NCBI RefSeq assembly: GCF_040939455.1
Contig: NC_134119.1
Location: forward strand, 69,426,890 to 69,490,889
Reading direction: 5' to 3'
Length of the DNA stretch: 64,000 bases
Source of the DNA: Microcebus murinus
Taxonomy: Eukaryota > Chordata > Mammalia > Primates > Cheirogaleidae
Position numbers and translations under genes: made by a program. Shown here one piece after another: positions 1-13,000 of the stretch. The notes below the pieces were generated by a model. The model made no database searches, had not been told where the DNA came from, and saw nothing but the letters and a program-made list of their open reading frames with translations. Positions within the stretch are counted from its first letter, which is position 1, and each line of letters starts with the position of its first letter.

Positions 1-199
1 AGGCGCTGGAGGGGGGGTCCTACTCCCAGCACGGTTGGTGCCACAGTGGTTGCCAGGCGCTGGCGGGCGAGCGGGGCGCGGCGGGGTGTTGCTGCTTAAC
101 AGGCACGGAGTTTCAGTTTTGCAATACGGAAGAGTTCTGAAAACTGGTTGTCCAACCACATGAAGATGCTTAACAGTACTGAACTCTGCACATAAAATG

Positions 200-500
200 C
201 CGTGTTTCTCTGAAATAAGAGCTACCCATGCAATAAGCTCTACCAGGATTTCTAAGCATGTGCGCAATAGAAGCCCCACCCCGAAAAGGAGCCCTAGTGA
301 CGGGCTTGGCCACGCAGCGCGTCTGCACAGCCCATGCGTGTCGTCGCGGAGCGGGAAAGACGCCTAGCAGCCCTTCTCATCCGCCCCGTGAGAGCTCTGT
401 GGCTCCACGTGAGAGATTGGGGCCAATGGTCCTAAGGGAAACAGTCACAAGAAATTCAGGATGGAATTTGGGGTTTGGAGAGTGATGGTGATGGACTTCC
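200..500 (+). mobile_element. Truncated copy of a pogo/Tc1-like DNA transposon
   Basis: Starts CCGTGTTTCTCTGAAATAAGAG, like the terminal inverted repeat of the complete copy at 6224-6672. It follows that copy through the CpG-rich middle to about 496, then loses homology; the 3' half is missing. Confidence 0.7.
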
Positions 501-1662
501 TGCTCTTGGTTGGCGGTCCGGGATTTATTCTGAGCTGTCTGTTCTTTCCCTAGGAAGATGCTGTTGGGGATCCTAATTTTGTTTTCAAGGTGCATTCTCT
601 GGCGTCTCCTCCATTGCCTCTTTCTCCCAAAAGTAATCTCAATTGGCTCCTCTAAGCATTAGGGTGAGAAACCAAACTGTCCTTGTCCTAGGTTAGTAAG
701 AGATTTAGCTTCCCAGCTCCACGACATTAAATCCTAGACTACAGTTTGGTTCCACCAAGAAAGGAAAGGAAACAAACTCTCTAAAAATGAGGAAGCACAA
801 AGAGAATGATCCCCTTTGGGCACCCCGGTTGGTTAATGTTTTCTGTGTGCAAGTATTTGTGTTCATAGAAAGGCTCAAAGGCATGCCAGGCGTTCTAGGA
901 CTCCAGAGGGTTACATTATGGCTTGTTCTCGTGCACGTGTTTAAACTGAAGGACAAATGACATCAAGGAAAATTCAGAGCTCAAATGATCAAACTTCCAC
1001 TACAGAGTTAAAATAGAGAGTCTGTTAAGATTTCTATCTCTCTCTCTATTTTCTTTTCTGCCTACTCTGAATCTGCTTTTTCTATTGTTGTTGTAATAAA
1101 AGTCCTTGTTTCTAGTATTACTAATTCAAGGCTACTTGGAGACCTTGGTTTTCTTATATGGTTCAGCCAGTTCTAGCTAAGATGTAAACATTGAAAACTC
1201 CTTTGAAACTGAAGGGGGGAAATGCATAAAAGAGGTTTTCAATATCAAATTGCCATAGAAACTTCTTTACCCAAAACTTTGGCCCACAGCCTTTGCTACA
1301 TTACCTATCAGCAGCTAAAGTTTAGCCACGTAAACAAGTTCCCAATTTTGTCAAATGCCAATTTTGTCAAAATTATAATTGATATCCAACTATCTTTCAT
1401 AAATTGGGGAGTTTGCATTAATATCTCCTGACTAGAGTTCCCAGATAAAAGCCATGGGTTATTTGTGTGTGCACGTGCGTGTGCGTAGGTGTCCGTGTGG
1501 AGGGGGCATGAGCTGTCACTGTGCGTGCGTCCCAGTTTCCTCTTCTGTGACCTGCCAAGCTCTCCTGCTCCTCCCCAGCTCCCGTGGCTCACACAGCCCT
1601 TCCCCTCCACTCCCCTGCCCCTTCTCTGCTCGCACAGGAAGCCCAGGACCCTCCGCCTCAGA
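501..1662. other. Intergenic, no gene seen
   Basis: A/T-rich sequence with pyrimidine tracts and a short TG-rich stretch (1455-1500). No coding or repeat family identified with confidence. Confidence 0.5.
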
Positions 1663-2400
1663 GATGCTGCCCCTGCCCTATGGGGCCTATTGTGGCCACA
1701 GGGAGAGGGCCGGGGCCTGGGCCGAGCTGACCCTCGCTTCCCCACGGGGGCCTGGAGCAGGGTGAGGTTCCTGCTGGAGGTGCCAGAGTCGGTGACAGTG
1801 CAGGAGAGCTTGTGGGTCCTCATGCCCTGCACATTCTCCTATCCCCAGTTTTACCACTACAGGACCAACTCTGCCCACGGCTGCCGTTCTGGAAAGGGGC
1901 TGATACCCACCAGGGCGCTCCAGTGGCCACAAAGAACCCGAATTGAAAAGTTCAGGAGGAGACTCAAGTTTGATTCAGCATCATTGGAAATCCTGGACCA
2001 ACGACTACGCCCTGGACATCAGAGACCCACAGAGGGGGGCTGCAGGGTGGAGAGAGGGTCTAACGCAAGATATAGTTACAGTGAGAACCGCTCTCTGTGC
2101 GTGTGATGGATAAGGAGTAAGGTCAAGAAAGAACACAAGGATGGGTTCTGAGAGTCCCCTTCTTGCCTGAGACAAAGGCTACTCTTAGGGAGACACTCTG
2201 GGATCCCCACTTCCAAGGCATGGGTCTCTCTCTACACTCAGACACAGACCCCTGACATCACATCCAGGTGGCCCTAGAATCTGCCCACCCCCGGGACACA
2301 GCTGTGCAGTGCCGAGGGCCTGCAAGTGGGGACACCCCACCTTCTCCTGGATGGGAGGGGCCCTCCAAGCTCCAAGCCCAGGGCTACGGCATCCTCCCAG
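1663..2400 (+). pseudogene. Siglec pseudogene fragment (signal, V-set and part of a C2-set exon)
   Basis: ATGCTGCCCCTGCCC at 1663 resembles a Siglec signal peptide exon. It is followed by LEVPESVTVQESLWVLMPCTFSYP (1777-1851), a typical CD33-related V-set start. The rest of the V-set is recognisable only by switching frames (VATKNPN near 1924, NPWTNDYALDIRDPQRG near 1991-2036, a GSNARYSYSENRS end), so at least two frameshifts break it. At 2238-2395 a decayed first C2-set exon can be read (TPDI..., then GTP and SWMGGAL-like pieces) with stops. No later exons are seen; an L1 fragment follows. It probably belongs to the CD33-related Siglec cluster next to SIGLEC10. Confidence 0.8.
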
Positions 2401-2439
2401 GAAGGGAAGTTTGTTACAGAGTGGGCTAAACTAATGTAA

Positions 2440-2990
2440 GAAGAAAAGAACAAACTTTAAGCCCATAAGTGTTTCAAGATACAAATAACAATATTATATA
2501 TATATATTAATAAAAGCATCAACATAAAAGTATAAATGTATATAAATGTAAGTGCCCCACAATATTAATATATGAAGTGGAAATGGACGTAATTGAAGGA
2601 AAAAGTATACAGTTCCTCAATAATAGTTGGAGAATTGAATATCCTACTTTCAATAATGGATAGAACGACCAGTCAGAAGATCAAGAGAAAACAGTGGACT
2701 TGAGCACTATAAACCAACTAACTTAACAGGCGTATGTAGAATACTCCACCCAACAACAGCAAAATATTCTCCTCAAATGCACATTCTCCAGGAAACATTT
2801 TCCAAATTCCTTACGAAACATTCTCCAGGAGAGACCACATAGTAGGACACGAAGCAAGTCTCAATGTACTTAAAATAATGAAAAGATTTAAAGAACATTG
2901 AAAGTAACTTCTATGACAATGGAACGAAACTAGAACTCAAAAATGGGAAAGACTCTCACACCTCGAAATACCGTTGCATTGGAGATTAGG
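2440..2990 (+). mobile_element. L1 ORF2 (endonuclease region) fragment, degenerate
   Basis: Sense-strand similarity to the L1 endonuclease segment: gtggacttgagcac, taacaggcgtatgtagaa, ccacccaacaacagcaaa, gaccacatagtaggaca and aatggaacgaaactagaa occur in the right order. Many stops and gaps. Confidence 0.7.
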
Positions 2991-3747
2991 GCTTCAGTAT
3001 TTGCACTTGGGGAAGAAACACTCAGCCGATATCAAAGGCTAAAGCTGTAAATAATCAGCAGTTATTGACGTTAACTGAGTGGATATTTGATCATTTTGTG
3101 ATTAGGACCATGTTTTCGTCTGTGTGCGTTAAGACATGACTATGGAGTGGTCTTATTGTTGTCTTGCCCCACCGGGGTCAAAGAGTGGCCCTTATGGTGT
3201 GCTGTCCTGTGAAATTATGGACATCGCAGTCACTCCAAGGCTGCCTGTGAGTGCCAGGTCACTGCGCACGTCAGTGGCTGCTTTACTCTCTCTTAAAGGG
3301 AAAATGCAAAAAGATACGAGGCTAGAGATGCAACGGGCTGAGATCACAGAGAGCCTTCGGTTCTGACATGAAGAGCTGATATTTTCTTCTGGAATAGTGA
3401 CACTTCACACTCATTGTCAGATCACACCCACACACCCGTGAGTAACTAGTATTAAACATATCTGATAATAAAGTACCGCACGTCCAAAATGTTTCCGTCA
3501 CTAGCAGTTAGGGACTCCCAGTTTATGCTCTAGTGATATTTCGCTCTCCTTCCTGCCTTGTCAGGAGCTATTCTGACATGAGGAGGAAAGGACGAAGGTC
3601 CAGCTAAGAGTCCCTGCAATATGACACGGCCCCAACCTGACAAAGCAAAACCCCGTGACGCGAACAGCCCCCTGGAGCACACTTTCTCATGCGGGTGTCG
3701 CATGTCTAGTCTGCCTGGGAGGGAGTCACTTGCAAATGAAGCTGTAC
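2991..3747. other. Intergenic, no gene seen
   Basis: Unique-looking sequence; small open frames only, no domain. Confidence 0.5.
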
Positions 3748-3939
3748 CAGGCGTCCTCAAATTACGGCCCGCGGGCCACATGCTGCCCGCCTAGCACATT
3801 TTTCCCTCCCGCTAGGAGTTTTTGCTGCCACTGCCTGTCCTGCTTAGCAGCCGGCTCGTCCCAGGCCCACAGTGCGCACTCTCCAACGGTCTGAGGGACA
3901 GTGAACTGGCCCCCTGTTTAAAAGGCTTGAGGACCCCTG
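3748..3939 (+). mobile_element. hAT-type non-autonomous DNA transposon
   Basis: 192-base element with inverted ends CAGGCGTCCTCAA and its complement TTGAGGACCCCTG. The inner right end (reverse strand: AACAGGGGGCCAGTTCACTG) matches a widespread mammalian hAT family. The 8-base flanks are only weakly alike. Confidence 0.65.
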
Positions 3940-4565
3940 CTATAGACAGCGGAAAGATATTGAAGGGGAATGTCTTTGGGGAAGATATGTTTGGGGACAC
4001 GTTTGGGGAAGCGTGTGTTTGGGGTGGAGGAAGTGGAGTGGTCATGGTGACCTGATTTTTGCTTTAATATGCTCCCCCTGGTGGAAACGTAGTTCTTTGT
4101 GGGGTGAAGCAGAAAGTGCACAATCATAATTCGTAGGCGCAATGAAAATGAGTGCAGCCCGTTTGGAAGGGAAATATTTGCAAATGCGTCCGGCGTCTGA
4201 GACACATTCCCCTGCGAGCTGCGCTTCTCCAGGACCATGGACAGCTAAGCCCCTGGGACCTGGGGCTGGGCCGCTGGGCCTGTGCCGGCGGGTAGAGCGC
4301 CCCCTGGGGACAGAGCGTCCCCCCAGGGGACGAAGTACCCTGAACTTCGTCAAAGGCTTGGGTAAAGGAACCCAAGACCAGGTCACAGGTAAAGGAACCC
4401 AAGACCTGGGCCCAAAGGACACAAAGACATTAACTGGTCAGGAAATGTCCAAAATACCCACTTCTCCCGACAACAGCGCCTCAGCACCTGCCAGGCGTCA
4501 GCTATAGCCACACCTGAGCTCTCCATTCACCCCTGGGATCTCTGCTCTCATGCATCCTTCCTCTT
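3940..4565. other. Intergenic, no gene seen
   Basis: A short local repetition (tttggggaagatatgtttgg and neighbours, 3970-4025) and a duplicated aaaggaacccaagacc motif (4371-4400). Otherwise nothing recognised. Confidence 0.45.
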
Positions 4566-4866
4566 TTTTTTTTTTCTTTTTTTCTTTTTTGATACAGTAT
4601 CACTCTGTCACCCAGGGAGAGTGCAGTGGGGTGATCATAGCTCACTGCAACCTCAGACTCCTGGCTCAAGCTATCTTCTTGCCTCTGCCTCCCAAGTAGC
4701 TGGGACTACAGGCAGGAGCCACCATGCCCAGCCAATTTTTCTGTTTTTAGTACAGATGGGGTCTTGCTCTTGCTCGGCTGGTCTGGAACTCCTGAGCTCA
4801 AGGGATCCTCCGGCCTCGGCCTCCCAGAGTGCTAGGATTACAGGCGTGAGCCACGACCCCGGGCCT
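4566..4866 (-). mobile_element. Alu (older, AluJ-like)
   Basis: Poly-T start and dimeric Alu body in antisense. Flanked by a 13-base target duplication CATCCTTCCTCTT. Confidence 0.9.
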
Positions 4867-6223
4867 CATCCTTCCTCTTGACTCGAGTCCCACCCCTCAA
4901 CACCTCCTGGGTTGGAGCCCTGAACTAACCACCTGCCTAACTACCTACCTACCTCTCCCCACCCCTTTCCCCTCTCCCCTCAACTGTCCGTCTCGCTCCC
5001 TCCCGATAGCCACCTTTGCACTGAACGCAGCTCTGCAGGCCTGCACCCTGGTCTCCGTCGCCTGTGTTCATGCCCCAGGTGTAACTAAGGACAAGAACAG
5101 CAGGTGCTCAGCACCTCTTGAATTAGGAAGGTGAGAGGCGTAGAGTTGGTTTTTGAAGTAATAAGCTCAAGGAAAGTCCAAACATTCCCAGGCACAGGAG
5201 ACAGGCCTGAGGGTGACTGAAAAAGAACCTCGTGGCCTCACCTAGCCCGTGGCACCTTGCGTGACCAAGGTGGGAGGGACAGGCAGGCAGCTGTGAGGAA
5301 GAGCAGGCAGGAGGTGCTCTGGGCACGCGGAGAAGCGTGGCCCCGGGTGAGGCAAGTGTGGGCTGTGGGGTTGGTGGAGGAGGGAGCTTGGACTTTAAGA
5401 TAGGGGGGCGTGTCTGAGGAGGTGGCCAGCCATGGGAAGAGAGTTCTAAGAAGAGAGAACTTTGGCGTCATGCTCCCCACTGGGAAACCAACGTGGGGTG
5501 TCTGAAAGGCAGTAGACGTCAGTGGAGTGAACGCCCCACACGGGACGGGCAGGCCCTGCGAAGCCCCACGGGAGTGGCTAGGGTTTTCCTGCAAACGAGA
5601 TGAGCGGCATGTAAGTGTCTCAGCAGAGAGGGGCTGCTCCCGTCGGTGATTTGGAGCCCTCTCTGCTGCTGTGTGGAGGGGGCACCACGCAGGCCGCCGG
5701 ACGACCCCGGGTCCCTGCCGTCGTGCAGGCGACAGTCGCTGGTTGGACCAGGGGGGTCAGTCTCAGTCCAGGGTCACTTGGCTGCCCAGGGGTCGGGGGA
5801 AACAACAAGTCTCCGGGGGCATTTGTAATTGCCACGAGTGGGCTGGGAGGGGTGCTCCTGGCTTCTGGTACGTAGCGGCCAGGGAGGCTGCTCTCGTCAA
5901 CCGTGCGGGAAACCCCCGAGAATGATCTGGCTCAAAATGTCAGCAGGGCTGAGACTGGGAAATCCTGACTCAGGTCATGGCAGTGGGGACGGGGCACCTG
6001 GGCAGAGGCTATAAAAACACGTGAAAGGTTGAATGGACAGGTCTGTGGACAGGTTGCATGTGCAAATGAGGATGACACGGGGACATGGGCAGGTGTGGGT
6101 GCCACGTGCCACTGAGACCCGGACGTCCACAGAGGACAGAGGTTGAGGTGGGAAGTGCTGAGTGCTGCTGGAGCGTGCTGAGTGGAAGACGCCCGTTGCG
6201 CATTCTTGAGTGCACGTCAGATA
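4867..6223. other. Intergenic, no gene seen
   Basis: GC-moderate sequence without recognisable genes or clear repeats; open frames are short and overlap on both strands. Confidence 0.45.
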
Positions 6224-6672
6224 CCGAGTTTTCCCGAAAATAAGACCTACCCATGAAATAAGCCCCAGCAGGATGTCTAAGCATTTGCGCAATAGAAGCC
6301 CCACCCCGAAAATGAGCCCTAGTGACGGGCGTGGCCACGCGGCGCGTCTGCACAGCCCATGCGTGTCGGCGCGGAGCGGGAAAGACGACGAGCAGCCCTT
6401 CTCATCCGCCCCGTGACAGCTCTGTGGCTCCACGGGAGAGATCGGGGCCGGTGGGTCTAAAGGAAACAGAGTCGCAAGACATTCAGGATGGAATTCGGGG
6501 TTTGGAGAGTGATGATGATGTTCCAGAAGAAGACGACTTCACTATATTTGAATAAATGTAGATTGTTGTACCGTACTTAAAAAAATAACACATCGCCTGA
6601 AAATAAGCCCTGGGGTGTCTTCTTGAGGAAAAAATAAATATAAGACCCTGTCTTATTTTGGGGAAAACACGG
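6224..6672 (+). mobile_element. Complete non-autonomous DNA transposon, TA-flanked (pogo/Tc1-mariner type)
   Basis: 449-base element with about 23-base terminal inverted repeats: the left end reads CCGAGTTTTCCCGAAAATAA and the right end is its near-complement ending in GGGGAAAACACGG. It is flanked on both sides by TA (6222-6223 and 6673-6674), the Tc1/mariner target duplication. The interior holds a short open frame ending at 6555 in an acidic tail (SDDDVPEEDDFTIFE) that looks like the C-terminus of a transposase. piggyBac is less likely because TTAA is absent. Confidence 0.7.
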
Positions 6673-7439
6673 TAGACAGGGAACAGTCAGGTTGAAATTT
6701 AATTTTCTGAGACATCAGCACATTCCTTGGTGGTGGTTGTGTGTTTTTATGATCATTTTTCTGGTTTGTTTTGTAATTTTTTACTTGAAAGCAACATAGA
6801 TTCAAGGAGGTGGCAAAGAAATGTGCAGGGAGGTCCCATAACCCTCCCCCCAGCCTCCTCCAGTGTCCGCATCTGACACAAGTATATTAATGACAATTAG
6901 GAAATCAAAGAATTGACCTTGGGAGCTTGTGTTTTCAAAACCATGGATGAAATCGGAGGTGTTGGGAGAGGGATTCTGATGGGTTCCAACATCTCGAAGT
7001 CAGGGACAGAGGAGGAGCCTTAAATAAGGAGCGTCCAGAAAGGTGGGAGGGAGACCAGGGCAGCATGGGGGCCCTTATATGTGGCAGGTAGCAGGACGCA
7101 GGCAGGTGTCTCCCAGGGGTGACGGTGGATGTGCCCTGCACTGGTGCACGGTGGCAGCTCCAGGTGACCTGGAAGCAAACTGTGCAGTGTCTCAGAAAGG
7201 AGGGGTGGCTGGGCCCAAGCCAGGGAGACGTGAGCTGAGAATAGAGCTTCTGCGTGGCGGTAGCGCTCTGGGGTGGCCAGAGACCCTAAACGAGAACCGT
7301 TTGCGTGACGCGGTGGGGACAGAGCCAGGCTGGACTAGGATGAAGAGGAAATGGAGGAGGACGGTTTCCCAAGGAATGTCCCTGGGAAGAGGGGACAGGA
7401 CCTCGAGGTTGCGGGAGGGGGGAGGGGCCGCCGGCCTCA

Positions 7440-7975
7440 GAACCCCCCCCCCAGGGCCCTCTTGGCAGGGGCCTCCAGGAGGGGGAAGGGTGGGTCCGCA
7501 GCGGGGTCACCGAGGGTCCCTGACCCGCTCACCCTCCCCTTCCCGTGCAGCCCAGCTCTGGCCCAGGCTGGCGGCACAGGAACGAGGCGGCCGCGCACCT
7601 GGGCTCCGCTCGGCGCGGTCTGCAGGTCGCCAGGAGTCCCGGCTTGGCGTCTGCCAGCCCCGCGGAGGCAAAGGGCCTCGGCCGTGGGCGGCCCGGGCAG
7701 TGGCCTGCAGACCCGCAGGAGGAGCGGCCGACCCGGCGAGGGTCCCGCCCAGCCAGCCCCGTGGGGTGGGAAAGGGCGCCAGGCCGGGGTGGGGCGGGCT
7801 CGGGCTCTGGGGCCTCGGTGGGCCCAGGCTCCCCCACCAGCCACGCATCCGCCCTCGCCTCTCTCCCGTGGCGCCTCTGGACACCGGCTCCTCTGCGGGA
7901 AGGAGCTGGCCTTCCTCAGAGAAGGCCCAGCGTGGGCCGCAGGACGCAGCGATCCGCGCAGAGGGCAAGGTGGCT
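7440..7975. other. CpG-rich block without a recognised gene
   Basis: High GC with many CpGs (gcggccgcgcacctgg, ctcggcgcggtctg, ggccgacccggcgagg). Several frames stay open in both directions, as expected for the composition, but none shows a recognisable domain. Confidence 0.55.
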
Positions 7976-8063
7976 TTATGGCCTGAAACGCGCCCACCAC
8001 GCTGTGTGGAAGGCCCGGCCTCCAGGACCTCAGATGGGGCCCTCGGCAGACGCTGCCTTTAAA

Positions 8064-8384
8064 GAGATACCGCCCTCCCTTGGTGCTGGGGGGGCTGGTT
8101 CCAAGCCCCCTTGGATACTAACATTCACGATGCTCGAGTCTCTGATGTCAAATGGCGTCGTATCTGCCTGTGACCTCTGACATCCCCCTCTGTAAGTCCC
8201 GGATTTCCTACAATGCCTAATACGTAACTGCTATGCAACAAGTTGCTCTCCTGTGTTTCTTAAATTTGTGTCACTTTTTATTGTTACCCTGTTGATCACT
8301 GGTTTCTGCTTTTAAATATTTTTGAGCCCCAGATGGTTGAATCCAAAGATGTGGAGCTGGGATGTGGAGGGTAGAATCAGTTAA
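8064..8384 (+). mobile_element. MER2-like Tigger DNA transposon
   Basis: Order and wording match MER2: ggctggttccaagccc, then ggatactaacattc, aaatggcgtcgtat, cctaatacgtaactgctatg and ttgaatccaaagatgtgga. The ends are decayed. Confidence 0.65.
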
Positions 8385-9494
<1,110 letters not shown>

Positions 9495-10086
9495 AAAAAA
9501 AAAAAAGCTTTTAGTATAAGTATGTCCCATGCAACATTTGGGACTTATTTATATGAAGAAAAAACAGATTATTCATTGTTTATCTGCAAGTCAACTTTCA
9601 CCAGGTGTCCTGCGTTTTATGTGGCAAGGCTAGCCAGCCCCCTCCAGAAATCCTCCCTCCCCGGCACCCACCTCCACCACCGCCGGTGCCCCCATAAGAA
9701 GAGCTCACTGGGGACTTTCACTTCTGCTTTCTCGGCGACCCAGGGCCCCGGGGGGAGCCCCCACCTCCCCTCGCCCTTCCACAGCCGCGGAGGCCAAACA
9801 CGGGCCTCCCAAACACGGGCCTCCCCGCCCCCGCAGGGGCTCCGGAAGTGAAGGACCAGCTTGGCAAGAGCAACGGCCAGGCAGCCCCCCAGGAGAGACA
9901 CAGGGGACAGGGCTCAGGTGGGCTGGGGCCTGGGGAGGGAGGGAGAGTCCCGCGGCCTCTGAACCAGAAGCTCATTTCATGCATCATTCCCCGGCTCAGC
10001 TTCCGCCCTCAGCTTCCCCTTCTGCAGTCACGACAGGCCAGGGAACGGCCTGGCTCAGGGCAGGCCTCGTGCCTCCCGATGCCAAG

Positions 10087-13000
10087 ATGCCGCTGCCGCT
10101 GCTGTCCCTGCTGTCCCTGCTGCTGGCCGGTGAGTGGGCCAGGGCCAGAGGGACCAGGTCAGAGCTAGGGCTGGGGTTACAGGTCGAGCCTCTGCCTCCC
10201 CACAGGGTCCCAGGCTCAGCACCAGGAGTTCCAGCTGGACGTGCAGGGTTCCGCGACCGTGCAGGAGGGCCTGTGTGTCTCCGTGCCCTGCCGCGTTGCC
10301 TACCCTGCGATTGGCTGGCTGGAGTCCACCCCGGCTTATGGCTACTGGTTCAGAGAACGGACCGACTCGAAGACGGGTGCTCCAGTGGCCACAAACAACC
10401 CGAACCGAGAGGTGGAAACAAGGACACAGGGCCGCTTCCAGCTCCTCGGGAACCCCCAGAACCATAGCTGCTCCCTGGTGATCAGAGATGCCAGGAGGGA
10501 GGACGCGGGAGTATACTACTTTCGGGTGGAGAGAGGAAGCTATGTAAATTACAATTTCAGGAACGCGTTCTCTCTGGCAGTGCCAGGTATGGCACGGGGT
10601 GGGAGCCCCCCAGGGGACAGGCGAGGGGCTGAGTGGGGGCTCTCAGGGCACTAGGAGCCCTCTCTGCCCCAGCCTTGACTCAGGAGCCAGATGTCTACAT
10701 CCCGGAGACCCTGGAGCCCAGGCGGCCGGTGACAGCCATCTGTGTGTTTAACTGGGCCTCCGAGGATTGTCCAGCCCCTTCTTTCTCCTGGACGGGGGCT
10801 GCCCTCTCCTCCGGAGGAACCGGGCCCGCCACCTCCCACTTCTCCGTGCTGAGCCTCACGCCGAGACCCCAGGACCACGACACCAGCCTCACCTGCGGAG
10901 TGACCTTCCCTGGAAGTGGCAAGAGCACACAGAGGACCGTCCGGCTCAGCGTGGCCTGTGAGTGTGGCGAGGACTGTGCGGTGTGGGGACAGGCTGGGCG
11001 GATGGGGACGCGGAGGAGCCCCGCAGGGCAGCGAGCGGGGTCCTGGTGTGGCCTCAGCCCTGGGGCACGGGTGGGAATGGCGTCTGCTCTCTGTGCACAC
11101 ACGTGAGCTTGGTGCCGCCTTGTCACTTCTCTTCCCTGGGAACATCACACTTTCTTTGCCGAGGGAGGAGTTAGCACTTTGGGGAACAAGCAGCCCTCCC
11201 TGAAGCCTCCTCACAACCTTGTTGCAGACGCCCCCAGAGCCCTGGCTGTCAGCATTTCCTGGGACAACGGGCCAGGTACTGGGGTCCCTCCTGGCTGGTG
11301 CAGGGCCGGTCCTCTTGGGGTAAAAAGGCTTTGGGGTGAGGGGGCGTGCTGCTCCCTGCAGCCCTCATCTCTGTGTGTGTGTGTCTCTCTCTCTGTCTCT
11401 GTGTCCAGCCCTGCAGCCCCAGGGCACCGTCCCACTCGTGCAAGCCCAGAAAGGCCAGTTCCTGCGGCTCCTCTGCGCTGCTGACAGCTGGCCCCCGGCC
11501 ACGCTGAGCTGGACCCTGGGGGACAGAGTCCTGTCTTGGTCCCACCCCTGGGGCCCCAGAACCCTGGGGCTGGAGCTGCCCCGGGTGCGGGCTGGGGACT
11601 CAGGGCGCTACACCTGCCGAGCGGAGAACAGGCTTGGCTGGCAGAACCGCAGCCTGGAGCTCTCCGTGCAGTGTGAGTGTGACCAGCAGGGCCTGGGGAC
11701 CTGGGGGGAGAGGGGGCGGGTGCAGGGTGGGTCAGAACCCAGGCCTATGGGACTCGGCCTTCTTACCCTTGGGCAGTTGGCATCCGAGCCTCAGAGGGTG
11801 ACTCCGCCCCTCCCACCCCACATCACCCCCCACCTCGGTCTCCAGGGACCTTCCCTTTGCCCAGAGGGAAGCCCTGGCCCGTCTAGAGCGCCACCCTGTG
11901 TCCGTGCAGATCCTCCAGAGAACCTGACGGTGCTGGTTTCCCAAGCAAACAGAACAGGTAGGAAAGGGGGACAGAGGGACCAGGGCCTCTCAGCCAAATG
12001 GGGGGCCCGGTGTCTGTCCCCACACAGGAGGGTCCCTGTGCCCTCAGCAGGGCATCGATTCTGCCTCTTCCCTTCCCTAGTCCTGCAAACCCTGGGGAAT
12101 GACACGTCCCTCCCAGTCCTGGAGGGCCAAAGCCTGCGCCTGGTGTGTGTCGCCCTGAGCAACCCCCCAGCCAGGCTCAGCTGGGCTCAGGGGAGCCGGA
12201 CCCTGAGCCCGTCCCAGCCCTCAGAGCCTGGGGTCCTGGAGCTGCCCCGGGTCCAAACAGAGCACGAAGGAGAATTCACCTGCCACGCCCAGCACGCCCT
12301 GGGCTCCCTGAACGTCTCGCTGAGCCTCTCTGTGCACTGTAAGTGGAGGAGGGGGCGCCTGGGTCCCGGGGTGGGGACCCTGCTGAGCGCTGTCCTCTGT
12401 CCCCACAGACCCCCCGCAGCTGCTGGGCCCCTCCTGCTCCTGGGAGGCCGAGGGGCTGCGCTGCAGCTGCTGCTCCCGCGCCCAGCCCGCCCCCTCCCTG
12501 CGCTGGCGGCTGGGGGAGGGGCTGCAGGAGGGGACAGGCAGCCAGGGCTCCTTCAGGGACACCCCCAGTGCAGCCGGGCCCTGGGCCAACAGCTCCCTGA
12601 GCCTCCCAGGGGGGCTCAGCTCCGGCCTCAGGCTCAGCTGCGAGGCCCGGAATGTCCACGGGACGCGGAGCGGCACCGTCCTGCTGCTGCCAGGTCAGGG
12701 CCACCTGGCCACTGAGGTTCTGTTGTGGGCCAGGGCCTGGGGTCCTGCAGTTGGAGCAGGAGCTGGTGGGGACCTGTGGTTTCTGGATGTCATGAGAATA
12801 CAATGGCAGTCCTGCCCTGGGCCCCGGGCGTGGCGGGGTGTCCTAGAAGAAGAAGAGGGGTTGCGGGCAGTGTCTGCGGTGGGCTCGGGAAGCCTGCACG
12901 CCCAGTGGGAGGACAGTGCTCACCTGACGCTCCCTCTTGCAGGCAGGAAGCGCCCCTGCTCAACAGCACTCTCTAATGGAGTGTTTCTGGGAATCGGCAT

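Noticed and set aside
6224..6672. piggyBac assignment for the transposon
   Set aside because: piggyBac duplicates TTAA; here the flanks are TA only.
7043..8062. 339-codon + strand frame
   Set aside because: Lies in CpG-rich DNA with rival frames on both strands, no domain, no splice logic, Arg/Pro/Gly-rich composition.
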